DNA of 64,000 bases from Asterella californica (GCA_036924285.1 JAYKYS010000007.1:8928001-8992000); one strand, 5' to 3'; counted from the stretch's first letter, positions 35,365 through 46,380 are shown. The notes: generated from the sequence alone by a model not told the origin. A program made the numbers and translations.

Positions 35365-37113
35365 TATCACTTGGAGAACTCAGATTGCGAGGCCTGGTTG
35401 AAGGATTTCAGGTCATGGATTGCTACCGGTGGTATCTCCGGAGTTGGCAAATCGTTGATATCTTTGATTTGCGGGTGCGCGTGTGCGTAGAGTGGTTCAT
35501 TTTGGTGTTGTGATCGAACGCTGTGTGGATGGATGTCATCTGAACCTGTTCTCAGTCGATTTGGTGGTGAGGTAGTGCGCAAGCGCTGCTAAAATTTGGC
35601 AGAATGTGTTGAAGTGATCTGTTTCGGGCTGAAGTGCGTGTTTGGACGTGACAGACGAAATAGTAGACAATGTCAGGTCGATGTGGGCTCGTTGGAAGTA
35701 CGCTGGAAAGATAGTCCTAGTGCACGAAGTTTCACAAAGTTTGGTCAAGCAGTTTGTGAGTTATGACAAGTCGAAGTTTCTGGTGACGGATTTTGGTGAC
35801 GGATTTGAGATTGGCAGAAGTACGTCACCGAGTGTCAGGTTGGCGTGGGTCGACAATCTTTGGTTCTGAAGAGTGTAGTAGGTGCGCGCTGGGAAGACGA
35901 TTCCAACGCACCAAAATTGTTCGATTTGGTGAAGGATCGACGGAGTTACAAGCCGAAGAAGATCACGGGTTAGTCCGAAATCTGACGTAAACGTCTGTGA
36001 GTGTCAATTTGGCTGATTTCGATCATTTGGAGTGCAATTTTGACCTTTGAGTTGCTGTTTTGGGTGTGTCCTCGTCGTACTCGTCCTTCTTGTGGTGTTT
36101 GGTCCGAGTTCTACTCTACTCCAAGCAGAATGGAGCGGAGAGTGAGCGGGAGTGTCGAGATGTGGAGTGTGTATTAGGAGGCTTCGAGGAGCAGAGGTGC
36201 GTGAGTGCGGAGGCGTAAGAGCAGAGTGCGGAGGCGGAACGGAGCCTGAGTCCGCACCCGCCGCAAGTCAGCTTGCTGGCGTGCGTGAGAGGTATCCAAG
36301 TTTCAGTTGTGTGGGAAGTGTAAAACCAATAGGTCACCCATCTCAACACACTATTTCTGGACTTGGACGCTTAACTCTGTAGTCTTAGCTTTGGCTGTAC
36401 CACTAGACTAATAGCTCTTGGTGTCTTACAAAGATGCGTGCAAGTACTTAAGGATTGGTTTAAGGTAGTAGGAGACCTTCTCAGAGGAGTGGTAGGGTGA
36501 CCCCAGAGTAAATGGGGGAAAGCTGATGTTGTGGTAGTGTTTGTCTATACCGTAAAGATGCATATGGAGTCAGTTGGTGACAGTTGTCTTGGGTGAGCTA
36601 GTAGATCTACCAAGTAGATATTTTTGGAGCTACTAGAAGTGTAGACATCTAGGTAGTGACCTTAAGTGCAGGTTATGACAGTTGGTGGTCATATATTATG
36701 CATGTGGTCATCGAAGAAGACGCGTCAGTCCGGATGGAGCTGGGTTTCTCTTTATGTGAATGGTTGAGTGTGGAGGGTTATCGTTTGGACTTCTTGTGGT
36801 TGAAACCCCTCCAATCTGCTTCTTGTTTGTGCATCGCGTTTGCTTGTTTTGACGCTTGATTTCCAGAGTGAGTTCACTCTAGTGTGCTGTCGGTAGTGAG
36901 ACTAGAGTGATGACCATTCAGACTATCTTTGTTTCTCTCACGGTGCAGTTGGAATGACGACCAACAGACCATGAGAGACTGCTTGCGGTGATGACAGGTA
37001 CATGTTGCTTTTACCTTGACTGTCCTAGTAGAGAATAGGTGAGCTCAGTAGGAGCGGGGATAGGCAAGTTGTAGTTACCGTGGTGATGGAGATTTTGGCA
37101 TTCTGGTTGGAGA
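35365..37113. other. Leader of the Gypsy element
   Basis: Sequence between the 5' LTR and the first gag frame. Several short plus-strand frames exist (35642-35869, 36152-36382, 36656-36859), but none shows a known domain. It may include degenerate gag N-terminal sequence. Confidence 0.4.
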
Positions 37114-38540
37114 GTGTGTCCGCGAGATTCTATCACCACTGAGTTCTCGAGAGGTTTTGGAGGAGACTTCTCGGACAGTGGATATACACGGAGTGGGGTG
37201 AGGTACCGACTACCTGCACCATTGCCGTTGGTTGTTCCAGAGGACGAGTCAGACGGAGACAGTGTGTTTTCTAGTGGTGAGTCTAGTGTCACCACATCGT
37301 TGTTGTGGGACATGGACGAGATCTATGGGATCACGAAGAGACCTCCACGTTACTCAGATGTGGTGGGTACCATCGAGCTGGATGACTGCATCCAAGAGTT
37401 CGACAGTTGGTGCGATCTGCAGCAGATGCGGAACCCACAACTGTTTACACCTTTTATGGCGTGAAAGGGTTTGTTTCAGCACTTGGAGGGACCGCCGATG
37501 GACGATTACCACGAGTTCAGACGAGACTATGGTGTTGAGATTTAGTTGTGGAGACAACATTGGTCTCCCAAGTACGTTTCTATCACTACTGGTGCAGTTT
37601 CAAGAGGCGTAGCACCTACTAGTTCGGTGTCAGTAGCAGTGGTACGTCCACAGGTGGCGAAATATCTACTACCAGCGGTGCGTTTACTAGTAGTGGAGCA
37701 GGTTGTGGTGCAAGCGGGATACCACTAGGGTTTAACCCTGTGGTTCAGTTCTTCCATTGTTCGAGAAAGAACTATCAAGGTGTGCGAACCGACAAGTTGA
37801 AGAGTCTGTAGGAGTTCCAGCGGAGGACTGGAGAGAGCCTACGCGAGGTGTTTAGTCGCATGAGGCGGTTAATCAACGTTATCCAAGGGGTGACGGAAGC
37901 ACAAGCAGTCCAGTTCTGATATGAGATACTAGACAAGGAGCTACGTAAGAGAGTCAAAGATGCCACTCTCCTTAGAGACACCGCTCCGACATTGGCGGTT
38001 GTCTTTGGTTTAGCTGAGCGGATAGAGCTCAACATTGTAGAGGAGAGGGTGGTGACTGCTGGGTTCAGTAGGGACGCATCACATGGAGTGACCTCCTCTT
38101 CTCGAGGATCATAGGCTGCGCAACAGCGTGGTTGTGGTGGGAGTAAGGATCGTGCTGAACACTCACGATCTCATGGAGGTGCTGGAGGATCTGGTGGGCA
38201 GAAGCCCATGCCGTCCTTCTCTAGTCAGCAGCAAGCAGGTCCTTGCTGGACGTGTGATGGTCCTCATCAACAGAAAGATTGTCCACAAAGAAGAAATAGT
38301 TATGAGACATCTGGGACGTCTCAAATGGTGCATAGGCAGTGTGAGCATTGTGAGCGACCAGGTCACAGTAGTGATCGTTGTTTTGATCTCCATCCCGAGC
38401 TATGGCAAGAGAAGGCTGATTGTGAATGAGGCGGAGGAGCTCAAGGAGGCCGTGGTGGTCGAGCTAGAGATAGAGATCCATCACCTGAGAGAAGAGCAGT
38501 CGGTGCACTGTCTGCTACGACGTCAGAAGCAGGTATGACT
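37114..38540 (+). pseudogene. Gypsy gag with two zinc knuckles, broken
   Basis: Gag forms the virus-like particle and packages element RNA. A 116-aa frame (37114-37464) ends in a TGA where a Trp is expected (FTPFMA, stop, KGLFQHLEG), then MDDYHEFRRDYGV, a typical gag capsid wording. Further along come FQRRTGESLREVFSRMRRL (37812 onward) and ERIELNIVEE. In 38208-38429 two CCHC knuckles are visible, CWTCDGPHQQKDC and CEHCERPGHSSDRC. At least three frame breaks separate the pieces. Confidence 0.75.
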
Positions 38541-39133
38541 ACTCCGATTGGAGTTGGAGCAGAGGATAGCTATTATGACTATGACTCAGCGGAGATTTGG
38601 TGGAACAGAAGCTTCTATGTCTTATGGAGGAGAAGGAGGTGACTTCGACTTCATGGCTGGTGTGGCGCAGATTGAGACATCTACGGTAGTGACTCGGAGT
38701 GCAGTACATATCTCTGAGCCACGAGGTGCGTCAGTGGAGTTAGATCCACAACGTGGGGAGGCTGGTAGACAAGCCAGACTTCCTCAGTCGTTCACTCTAT
38801 CGGAGGCATTGAGGATCACTTCTATGGATGATGTAGTGGAGTTGGAGGCATCGACATCCAAGAGTGGAGGTGATGCGAGTCAACCTTGTAGACGCGACAT
38901 CAAACTCAATGTTGGGGGCGGCTACAACAGTTTTGCGAGCCCCACTATTTTCAGCCACGGATATGAAGGCATCAGGAGTCAGCCCGGCTCTAGTGTTCCA
39001 GTTGGCAGCCACGCTTAGTGAGAGCGAGGATGTGGTTATCTCTAGTGCTGAGGTGGTTCACCGAGAGGTGGTAGATGTGTCCACGGAGTCGAAGATCACA
39101 GCTACTAGTGGTACTTGGTAAGCGGCGGCTGTC

Positions 39134-39595
39134 ATGCTAGATGAGTTACCAGCTAGGCCAGCAACTGACCGTGGTGGATTGACACCAAGTGTGGTGTTGT
39201 TGGACAACAGAAGTGGTATCTTCTGTTTGGTGACATCTTCAAGGAAGGTGTATCGACCACAGAAAGTGTTGTTAGACTCTGGAGCTCAACCGTTGAGGTT
39301 GGGGAAGGCGGCGTGTATCGGTTTGGATCTGAAAAAGTCCGAAGTGGAGAGATGTCCATTCCATCTACAGACATCTCTAGAGGGATCAGGAGGTACAACT
39401 CTACCCATGACACGCGAGTTGCTGACGGTGAGAGTTCGACCAGATCAGCCCACGGATGGCTCCATGGTGAGGACCAAGGCTACCGTTACAGCCGCGGAGT
39501 CTTATGATGTATTGGTTGGAGGTGCTGTATTATACCCTATGGAGTTCGTGATCGACTATTGGACGGAGACAACATCTTACAGACCGGATTGGTAG
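39134..39595 (+). pseudogene. Gypsy aspartic protease
   Basis: Retropepsin-type protease that cleaves the polyprotein. The active-site motif is KVLLDSGAQPLRLG (around 39264-39305) in a still-open frame that ends with SYDVLVGGAVLYPMEFVIDY, which matches the family's C-terminal flap/LGxxxL-type region. It is separated from gag by stops and sits directly before the methyltransferase. Confidence 0.8.
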
Positions 39596-39971
39596 TCCGG
39601 TGAGAGACGAGTGAACCGCTTACCAGTGCGGTTCAGTGCTAGAGTTGGGAGCTTACATCAGAGACAATGGCATCCGTTGCAGGGTTCATTTCGATCATCA
39701 CTTGACCGGACGAGTTGTTAGAAAGTAATGCCCATGCAGAGGATACTCTAGTCTTTGAGAGGTGGAGGACATGCTTAGTATGTCTACATTAGTACCATCT
39801 GCCTTGGATGTTCCACTCTGGAGTTCGAGTGGAGATTTGCAGCAGTATGCTAATCGGATGGTGCAGCAGGCTTGGAGTGAAACCTTTGTACCGTCAGTAG
39901 AGAAACATCGGGGTGTTCCTGTTACTGACCTTGTGACCTTAACACCGTTGGATACGACTCTCATTGCATGA

Positions 39972-40964
39972 CAGTATCCAAAAGAGGATGTGTGTGTGCT
40001 AGAGCTGTTTGGAGAGATCAATACATGTTTGACTACGGTATTGCAGGAAGGCATACAAGTACAGCGATACTTGTATGTGGCAGAGATGAGATCGCAAGAC
40101 GCGTCTCATTGCATCACGTGCACGTTTGGTGCAGAAATATCTTGAGTTGTTCCCTATATCAGCTGTTTAAAGATATCAGCAAGCATTATCGTCAGATATT
40201 TCGCTGCTGGGGGCGCAGGATCTCACTTTTGTTGACATCATTCATTTGGTGATAGTCGGGTGGTCATGTCAAGGTCACGCGCGTGCTGGGAGAGGTCAGG
40301 GTTTACATGACCCGCGATCTAGGATGTTCTGAGAGATGTTACGGATCTTACGACATCTCCAGATGCATCAAGTGGATTCTCCAGCGTACATCTTGGAGAA
40401 CGTTCCTTTGTTGGGTGATGCTCGTGCACATATGATGACGAGTGTGCACCAGGTGCGATCATGGATCGGACCGGCAGTGTTGTTAGATGCAGCGAGAGTG
40501 AGATCTCGTGCACATCGTCCACGGTTGTGGTGGACAAACTTGTTACTGAGGGAGGTGCTCAAGCGCGCACACGATGCAATGAGACGACCAGCGCATCTCA
40601 CAGTTGATGACATCTTGGATGCAGTCGACGATCTCAAGTAGTGAGAGTCGTCTATAGGTCACTCATAACAGTGGTGAACCTAGTGGGACGACCTATGACA
40701 GCATTACTCACTTTGGTGAGCTTTCCACGTCACATGCTTATAGAGATGGAGGACCTGGGCTTGTGTGGGATGCTCGGTTACAACAGTTGGTGGAGCCCAA
40801 TAGCGACAAGAGAGAGAGAGAGAGCGATGGATTTTCCTACGAGTACGACAGCAGTAGCTTCGATGTCAAAGACTTCACGTTGTCAAGTGTTGGATCAAGC
40901 AATGGACTTGAACTGCGTGACATGGATTATTAGCCTTGGATTGGCTGAGCAGCGTCGGATGTAA
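39972..40964 (+). pseudogene. C5-cytosine DNA methyltransferase domain within the Gypsy element
   Basis: Transfers a methyl group from S-adenosylmethionine to cytosine. Motif I, EDVCVLELFGEINTCL, lies at 39984-40031. Motif IV, GWSCQGHARAGRGQG, keeps the catalytic Cys (codon 40267-40269), with the usual Pro before it changed to Ser. Motif VI is YILENVPLLGD (near 40387). Motif VIII is SRAHRPRLWWTNL (near 40504). Motifs IX-X are ERERAMDFP and QAMDLNCVTWIISLGLAEQ (up to 40964). Target recognition probably lies between 40530 and 40810. The frame shifts at least twice and carries stops (39969-39971 before motif I, 40330-40332 and others). It lies between protease and RT. Its kinship to host DNMT1, CMT, DRM or DNMT3 types cannot be told by eye. 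Confidence 0.88.
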
Positions 40965-41220
40965 TTGACGGGTATTACTGCTCGGACACTCTTGAGCTCT
41001 ATGTCTACCGGGTCGGTGGAGACAAAGATTGGAGACGAAGCACATAGAGTTCGTCATCCTTGGACATCATGAGATGTCGTAGGAGAGAGTGTGGAGCTTG
41101 CAGCTAGAACTGTAGAATTTTTTTCGCACAGTAGCGGTGGAGGTTGTTGGTGGTGAGCAGAAGGAAATTGCTCCAGAGGCTGCAAGATAGCAGTCAACGA
41201 CTTCGTCTTCTACCTCTAGC

Positions 41221-42121
41221 ATGATGACAAAAGATACTTGGGAGCCAGAGATTGGACCCAAGCTTATAAGAGAGGAGAGACGAAGAGTTCAGAGATTCCT
41301 GAGGAGCTACAGGAATTGTTTTGTCTTTAGTATGAAGGATTTGGATACCTTGAAGGGACCGGGTATACGGATCGACTTGACTAATGACGTCAATCTTTTG
41401 ACGTCCTTACAGATACAATGACATGGAGAACACCTTGATCCAGAGTAGGACTAAAGACTTGGTGGAAGCTGGGTTGGTAGAGATGTCGCATGGAGAGTAT
41501 GCATCTGTCACAGTTATGCCAGCAAAGAAAGATATGTATGACAACTACACGGATAGGCGTATGTGTGGAGACTATCGTCTTATCAATCGGCAGACGAAGT
41601 CCGATAAGTATGCCATGCCGATACTTGAGGAGATCTTTGATGCAGTAGGGCATGTGAAGATCTTCAGTACTTTGGATCTTCGAGCAAGGTATCATCAGTT
41701 GCCGGTGAGAGAAGAAGATAAGCCCAAGACAACATTCTGAGGGATTGACTCTCACGGCAAAGATTGTTTGTATCAGTGGCGGTTCTTACCATTTGGGTTC
41801 TAGAACGCCCCTGCTGAATTCCAAAGAGTGATGGATAGGATCTTAGCATGATTGGATTTTATCAGATGCTATATTGATGACATCTTAGTCTATAGTGTTA
41901 CAGTGGAGGAGCACGAGAGACACTTACGGGATGTGTTCGAGAGGTTGAGAGCTCATGGGTTGAAGTTACACCCTGAGAAGTACAAGTTCTTCCAGGAGTT
42001 GGTAGAGTATTTGAATCACATCATCTACCTAGGTGGATTGGGTGTTCAACGGACGAAGGTCGAGGTCATTGCATGTATCTCACGCTCCACAAATGTGAGT
42101 TGAGTTTGAGCATTTGTTGGT
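41221..42121 (+). pseudogene. Gypsy reverse transcriptase
   Basis: Copies element RNA into DNA. Frames at 41221-41421 (linker), 41423-41740 and 41852-42103 read together as one RT: DLVEAGLVEMSHGEYASVTV, CGDYRLINRQT, FSTLDLRARYHQLPV, then after a stop at 41738-41740 the wording WRFLPFGF, a TAG (41801-41803) where Trp is expected, NAPAEFQRVMDRIL, and the catalytic box CYIDDILVYS (near 41866). The thumb region ends at 42103 with a frame change. Confidence 0.9.
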
Positions 42122-42985
42122 TTGGTGAACTTTTATCGTCGATACGTGAAAGGGTTTAGTGCAATTGCAAAGCCATTGACCAAGCTGATGAAGGTGGACC
42201 AGGAGTGCCAATGGGGAGATGAGCAGGAGCGAGCTTTTGTGGAGCTCGAGGATAGGTTGACATCTGCTCTCATTTTGAGGAGATCCGTTAAGAGACGTCA
42301 ACTGCACACTGATTGGAGTATGTTGGGGCTTGGAGCAGTGCTGACTCAGCATGATGATGAGAAAAAGGAGTTTGTGGTGGCGTATGCCAGTCGCTCCAAC
42401 AATTCGACGGAGGCGAGGTACAGTTCGTACGAGGGGGAGTATTTAGCTACAGTGTGGGCTGTTGCACACTTACGATGTTACTTGTTTGGGAACCTCTTTA
42501 CTCTCATCACTGATCATCAGCCGCTCAAGTGGTTGATGGAGTCCGATAAGCTTACAGGGAAGCTTGCACGGTGGGCTCTTATCTTACAAGAGTATGACTT
42601 CCAGGTAGTGCATAGACCGAGAGTTGCAAACCTAGATGCCGATGGGTTGAGCCGTAACTCATGCACGAGTCAGCAGGATCAGATGGGGGCTCGATGGCGT
42701 GACGAGATTGATGAGGAGATAGTGCCAGGGTGGCATGCATCTGTCTTTCTTTGTGCATTGACCATGAACTCTAGTATGGAAGGTCAAGTCGTATCTTTCT
42801 CTGGTCAAAGAGTAGATGATGAGTCTTCAGATCCTGAGGGTGGAGATGGTGTTCCATACCAGCAAGATATCCATGACGATGTGACTGTAATGGAGTATCT
42901 ACGTACTGGTATGGTGGTAAGCACAGTAAGTGCCAAGGAGCGAGATCGTGTCCCTCAACGAACGAAGAGATTTCGACGAGAATGA
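42122..42985 (+). pseudogene. Gypsy RNase H and tether, longest open segment
   Basis: A 287-aa frame covering the RT connection (KGFSAIAKPLTKLMK, CQWGDEQERAF) and RNase H: LHTDWSMLGLGAVLTQ with the first catalytic Asp, YEGEYLA with the Glu, ITDHQPLKWL with the next Asp, and VANLDADGLSR with the last. It removes RNA from the RNA-DNA hybrid. The C-terminal part leads to the integrase but ends at a stop (42983-42985). Confidence 0.88.
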
Positions 42986-43029
42986 CAACATGTACTTCGA
43001 GTGTGAGGTGATGGAAGAGTACGGATAGT

Positions 43030-43966
43030 GTCACATCATCCCAAAGGACACAGTTAGTACGACATGCCCATGAGGAGTTGAGACATTTTGGAGTGAAGCG
43101 TACGCATAGCTTACTCCAAGGACAGTATTGGTGGCGTGGTATGCACGTCGATGTGCAGCAGTTTGTCGCACGATATGTGGTTTGTGATCGAGTACGAGCA
43201 TTGTTTAATGCTCCTACTCCATAGTTACACCCCTTACCGATTATAGGGTTGGGTTACCGTTAGAGTTTGGATTTTACGAGACCCTTACCGTGACCGTACA
43301 TCACCACCGGTATGTGTTGGTGATGGTGGAGCACTTCTCCAAGTGAATTGAGTTGGTGGCATTATCGGACAAGACGAGTGAAAAGACGGTGTATGCGTTC
43401 TTAGATCGAGTGCTGAGTCGTTTTGGAGCACCAGCTGAAGTGCTGACAGACCAAGGTACAGAGTTTCTTGGTGAGTTTCAGGCCTTGTGTGATCAGGCGC
43501 TGATTGATCATCAGACTACATCTCGAGATCATCCTGAGGTGGATGGTTTGACGGAGAGGGTAGTTCAGACGGTGAAGAGAAGATTGCGCAAGTATGGCTT
43601 GCAGAAGGGCCACTTGAGAGACTGAGATGTGCAGTTACCATGGTTGGCTATGGGCTACCGTTTTAGCCGACAAGCGTCTTTGGCTTCCTTCTCACCGTAT
43701 TTTTTATTGTATGATCGAGATCCAGATCTACTTTCGATCATTCGTCATGATTCTGCTGAGGTGCTGAACCTTGATGATCCAGATATGTGGGTGAACGCAT
43801 GTTCTCAATGAGCAGAGATATTTCGAAGAGTTATGCCTGTGACTTTTGAGAACCTAGCGATTGCTCAGCATAGAGACACGTTGCGATATGCGACTATTCG
43901 AGGAGGAGGTTATCGATTCACAGGTTTCATCTTGACGATTATATCTATCTACAGCAGATTGCACCG
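43030..43966 (+). pseudogene. Gypsy integrase, zinc-binding and catalytic domains, broken
   Basis: Inserts element DNA into the host genome. The HHCC finger reads HEELRHFGVKRTH and QYWWRGMHVDVQQFVARYVV, where the first Cys is a Tyr (TGT to TAT) and only the second Cys remains. The DDE core shows SLDFTRPLP (near 43266), VLTDQGTEFLGEF (near 43440) and EVDGLTERVVQTVKRRL (near 43535). Stops occur at 43223-43225, in the 43255-43350 stretch, at 43623-43625 (Trp expected, RD then DVQLPWL) and at 43809-43811. The frame after 43812 leads toward the PHD finger. Confidence 0.85.
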
Positions 43967-44299
43967 ATGACGTTGGATGTGATCGCAGGACGCACTATTT
44001 TACAAGTGCATGAGGTGTTATCTTCAGGAGTTCTCATGTTAGAGGACTGTGATGGCGTTGTTTGGAAGGATCATGTGCGTAATTACGTGCCATGTCATGT
44101 TCCCAACATCGATGATACCATTGACCCAAGCTTAGCAGTTGTACGTGCGAGCTTGAGGTGTATGTTTTGTGGGTCTGCTGGTGGAGCAGCCCGTATGTTG
44201 GTGTGTGATGGTTGTTCTAGAAGTTGCCACATGTCATGTTTGACTCCACCTCTCAATGTTGTTCCTACCGGACAGTGGGTTTGTCCTCGATGTATATAG
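43967..44299 (+). pseudogene. Integrase C-terminal region with PHD finger
   Basis: An open 110-aa frame. The first half (RTILQVHEVLSSGVLMLED, then VPCHVPNIDDTIDP) is a small beta-rich region typical of the integrase tail. The second half is a complete C4HC3 PHD zinc finger: CMFC, CDGC, H after four residues (SRSCH), CLTPPL, then WVCPRC. PHD fingers commonly read histone H3 tails, so it may have guided integration, as chromodomains do in chromoviruses. The spacing and the Trp two residues before the last Cys pair fit the PHD consensus. The frame ends just before the 3' LTR region. Confidence 0.88.
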
Positions 44300-44470
44300 C
44301 AGGGATAGTCGATTAGATCTTTGCGTGGTATGGATTGCAGACAGACGACTAACGATGGGACGATGTAGCACTCGGCCTCCTGATCCTTGCACCCGTGAAG
44401 GTGTATATCGGGTAGTTGGGATATGGAGCTATCTGGAGTTAGAGGGACCTAACCGCTAGTTAGAGAGACG

Positions 44471-44578
44471 ATTGTGATACACTTGTGTATGTGTATGACA
44501 TCGTCCATGTGTTGTGTGTGCGTGTGATGTATCTCTGATAGCATGTATGTTGTGAAGCGATGTGTATGCGCACGACAA
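44471..44578 (+). repeat. Extra copy of the LTR tail directly before the 3' LTR
   Basis: The last ~108 bp of the 3' LTR (GTACACTTGTGTATGTG through GTATGCGCACGACA) occur in diverged form here, right before the TG that opens the 3' LTR. Copies differ at several sites and by short indels, so the duplication is not fresh. Confidence 0.75.
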
Positions 44579-44579
44579 C

Positions 44580-45013
44580 TGTCACGTTAGTCTGGCTACT
44601 CAACTAGGTTGACCGAGTGCGAAGTGAGGAATCCCGGTAAGGCCGTTAGTGTAGTTAGGGCAAGTTGGTGAGAGTGTCCACAAGGGGTATACTTTGCAGG
44701 TAAGGCTTGGAGACCTTAGTTCTTCAAGTTGAGCCTTCAAGCTCCTGGCTATGGTGAGTAGTCTTGCGAGTGAGATCTGGATTCTCTTCGAGCACAAAGT
44801 GGATTTGGCTCGACTGTAGTGATTGTCTAGTGCCGGTTGGCATGATGGAGTGAGTACATATCTTGTGCTTTTGTTATTTTTTGGATCAGTTATTTTAGCA
44901 CTTTATCATTGTGGTACACTTGTGTATGTGTATGACATCGTCCATGTGTTGTGTGTGTGTGATGTACCTCTAACAACGATGTATGTTGTGTAGGGATGTG
45001 TATGCGCACGACA
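44580..45013 (+). repeat. 3' LTR (434 bp)
   Basis: Starts TGTCACGTTAGTCTGGC and ends GCGCACGACA, followed by the GAGA target duplicate. The first 286 bp match 35078-35364 with scattered substitutions, so the insertion is not recent. Confidence 0.85.
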
Positions 45014-45971
45014 GAGATAACACATGCGATAAGCATAATGTGATCCTGAAGTGACAAGAAGCGGGTCGGTTTTGATCGTGTGATCACAATTCCGTATAGT
45101 TTTGTCACGAGCAGCAGCAGACGAGCACCGAGACCAGCAGACAAGACCAGCAGACGAGCACCGAGAGCGGACACCATGTGAGCAACGGACGAGAACAACA
45201 TATGAACATCAAGACCAGCAGCAAACAAGAGCACCGAGATCAACAGCAGACGAGCACCGAGCAACAGACGACCATGTGAGCGGACGACCATGTGATCGAC
45301 ACGACCACGGTCAAGTAAATTATGTCCGATGAACCAAGTGGGTCCACACCTAACCGTGTTAGAGGAACCACGCAGTAACCCGCGTGTTTTGTACTTACCG
45401 CTCATTGAAATCATGTGTGAGAAGAGTGCATTAATACAACAGAATGTGACACAACTAGACACTCCGACCTCTACGTCAAAAGACAAACTTCACAAACCAC
45501 AGACAGTTTACGACTACCACTTTGACAAGTATACTTACATGGACTGCTCCAAGACCACGTGAAAAGAAACTATTGTCTGTTCCAACATCATGTATTGTAA
45601 ATGCACCTAAGGCGATCACAGACATTGCTTGCCAAGGTGGCAGTCGTAAACTCTCTTGGTCAGTCAAGTTTATTTTTTGGCGCAAGGATTCAATCAAACA
45701 ATATTTATTGCTCATGGGTCCAAAATAACTACGAGTATCGAGATATTGAGAAAAATTGATTAATTTTGTTGTTGTTATTCATCGATTTTGAAAGCAGAAA
45801 AAAAGTAGAAATTTTGTCCTATAGTGAAACAGACTGATGGAGTCATGGTGAAAGTCAAAAAGAGAAAGCTGAAAAGAGAAAAGAAATAACGAAGGAATGA
45901 AAACATCATCAAAACCAAAAAAAGAAAGAGGATAAATTCAGAAAATCGCTGAAGCATAGCCCCATAATTAT

Positions 45972-46100
45972 AGAGCTCTCCATTGCAAGCAGAGCTCTTT
46001 GTTTCGTTTTGCTTTTAAGCCTCTTTTCGAGTTGAGGCTTCCTGCAGCCGTGTGCTACTGTCCTTGCATAGCATGAGTCACCAGCAGGAGGACGTGACTC
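45972..46100. repeat. Three consecutive 7-8-bp hairpins
   Basis: AGAGCTCT at 45972-45979 and 45991-45998; AAGCCTC (46017-46023) with GAGGCTT (46034-46040); GAGTCAC (46075-46081) with GTGACTC (46094-46100). All stems are perfect, loops are 10-12 nt. They could be a structured transcript leader or chance; no homologous copy in the window. Confidence 0.45.
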
Positions 46101-46380
46101 CGTGCAGGCCGAGCCTTAAGCGGATAGGGTTGTCAATAAATTACTGCTTGTTGACTGGAAGAAAGCTCGATTGTTAAACCTCGACTAGGGGTATAAAAGA
46201 TACGGAGAGAATCATTTTCTCCAGACGTCAGATTAGTTTGAGCACGTTTTGGACTACGCGGGTCCGCAGGGCAGCCATCGCTCACTGCTGCCTTAGGACA
46301 TGATTCTTTTTTCGACGTTCATATCGGCGGTTTCTCGATCAGCGTTTATGCATTTTTGATACGAACTTGCTCTGCATCTC

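Larger units (their letters stand above)
35078..45013 (+). mobile_element. Ty3/Gypsy LTR retrotransposon carrying a DNA methyltransferase and a PHD finger, decayed
   Basis: A 9.9-kb element bounded by TG (35078) and CA (45013), flanked by GAGA at 35074-35077 and 45014-45017 as a 4-bp target duplication. Order: 5' LTR, gag with zinc knuckles, protease, C5-cytosine methyltransferase, RT, RNase H, integrase, PHD finger, 3' LTR. RT-RNase H-integrase order places it in Ty3/Gypsy. Stops and frameshifts occur in every module, so it is inactive. Several stops are at conserved Trp codons. Gypsy elements with captured C5 methyltransferases have been described in a few lineages, including the charophyte alga Klebsormidium and dinoflagellates; the combination with a PHD finger here is noteworthy. 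Confidence 0.9.

Noticed and set aside
37011..37313. Minus-strand frames across the Gypsy internal region
   Set aside because: Antisense shadows of gag, protease and pol, which have clear family motifs on the plus strand.
44890..45486. Minus-strand frame of 198 aa
   Set aside because: Created by the ACGAGCACCGAG/CAGCAGAC simple repeat and the 3' LTR; hydrophobic wording is the antisense of the repeat.
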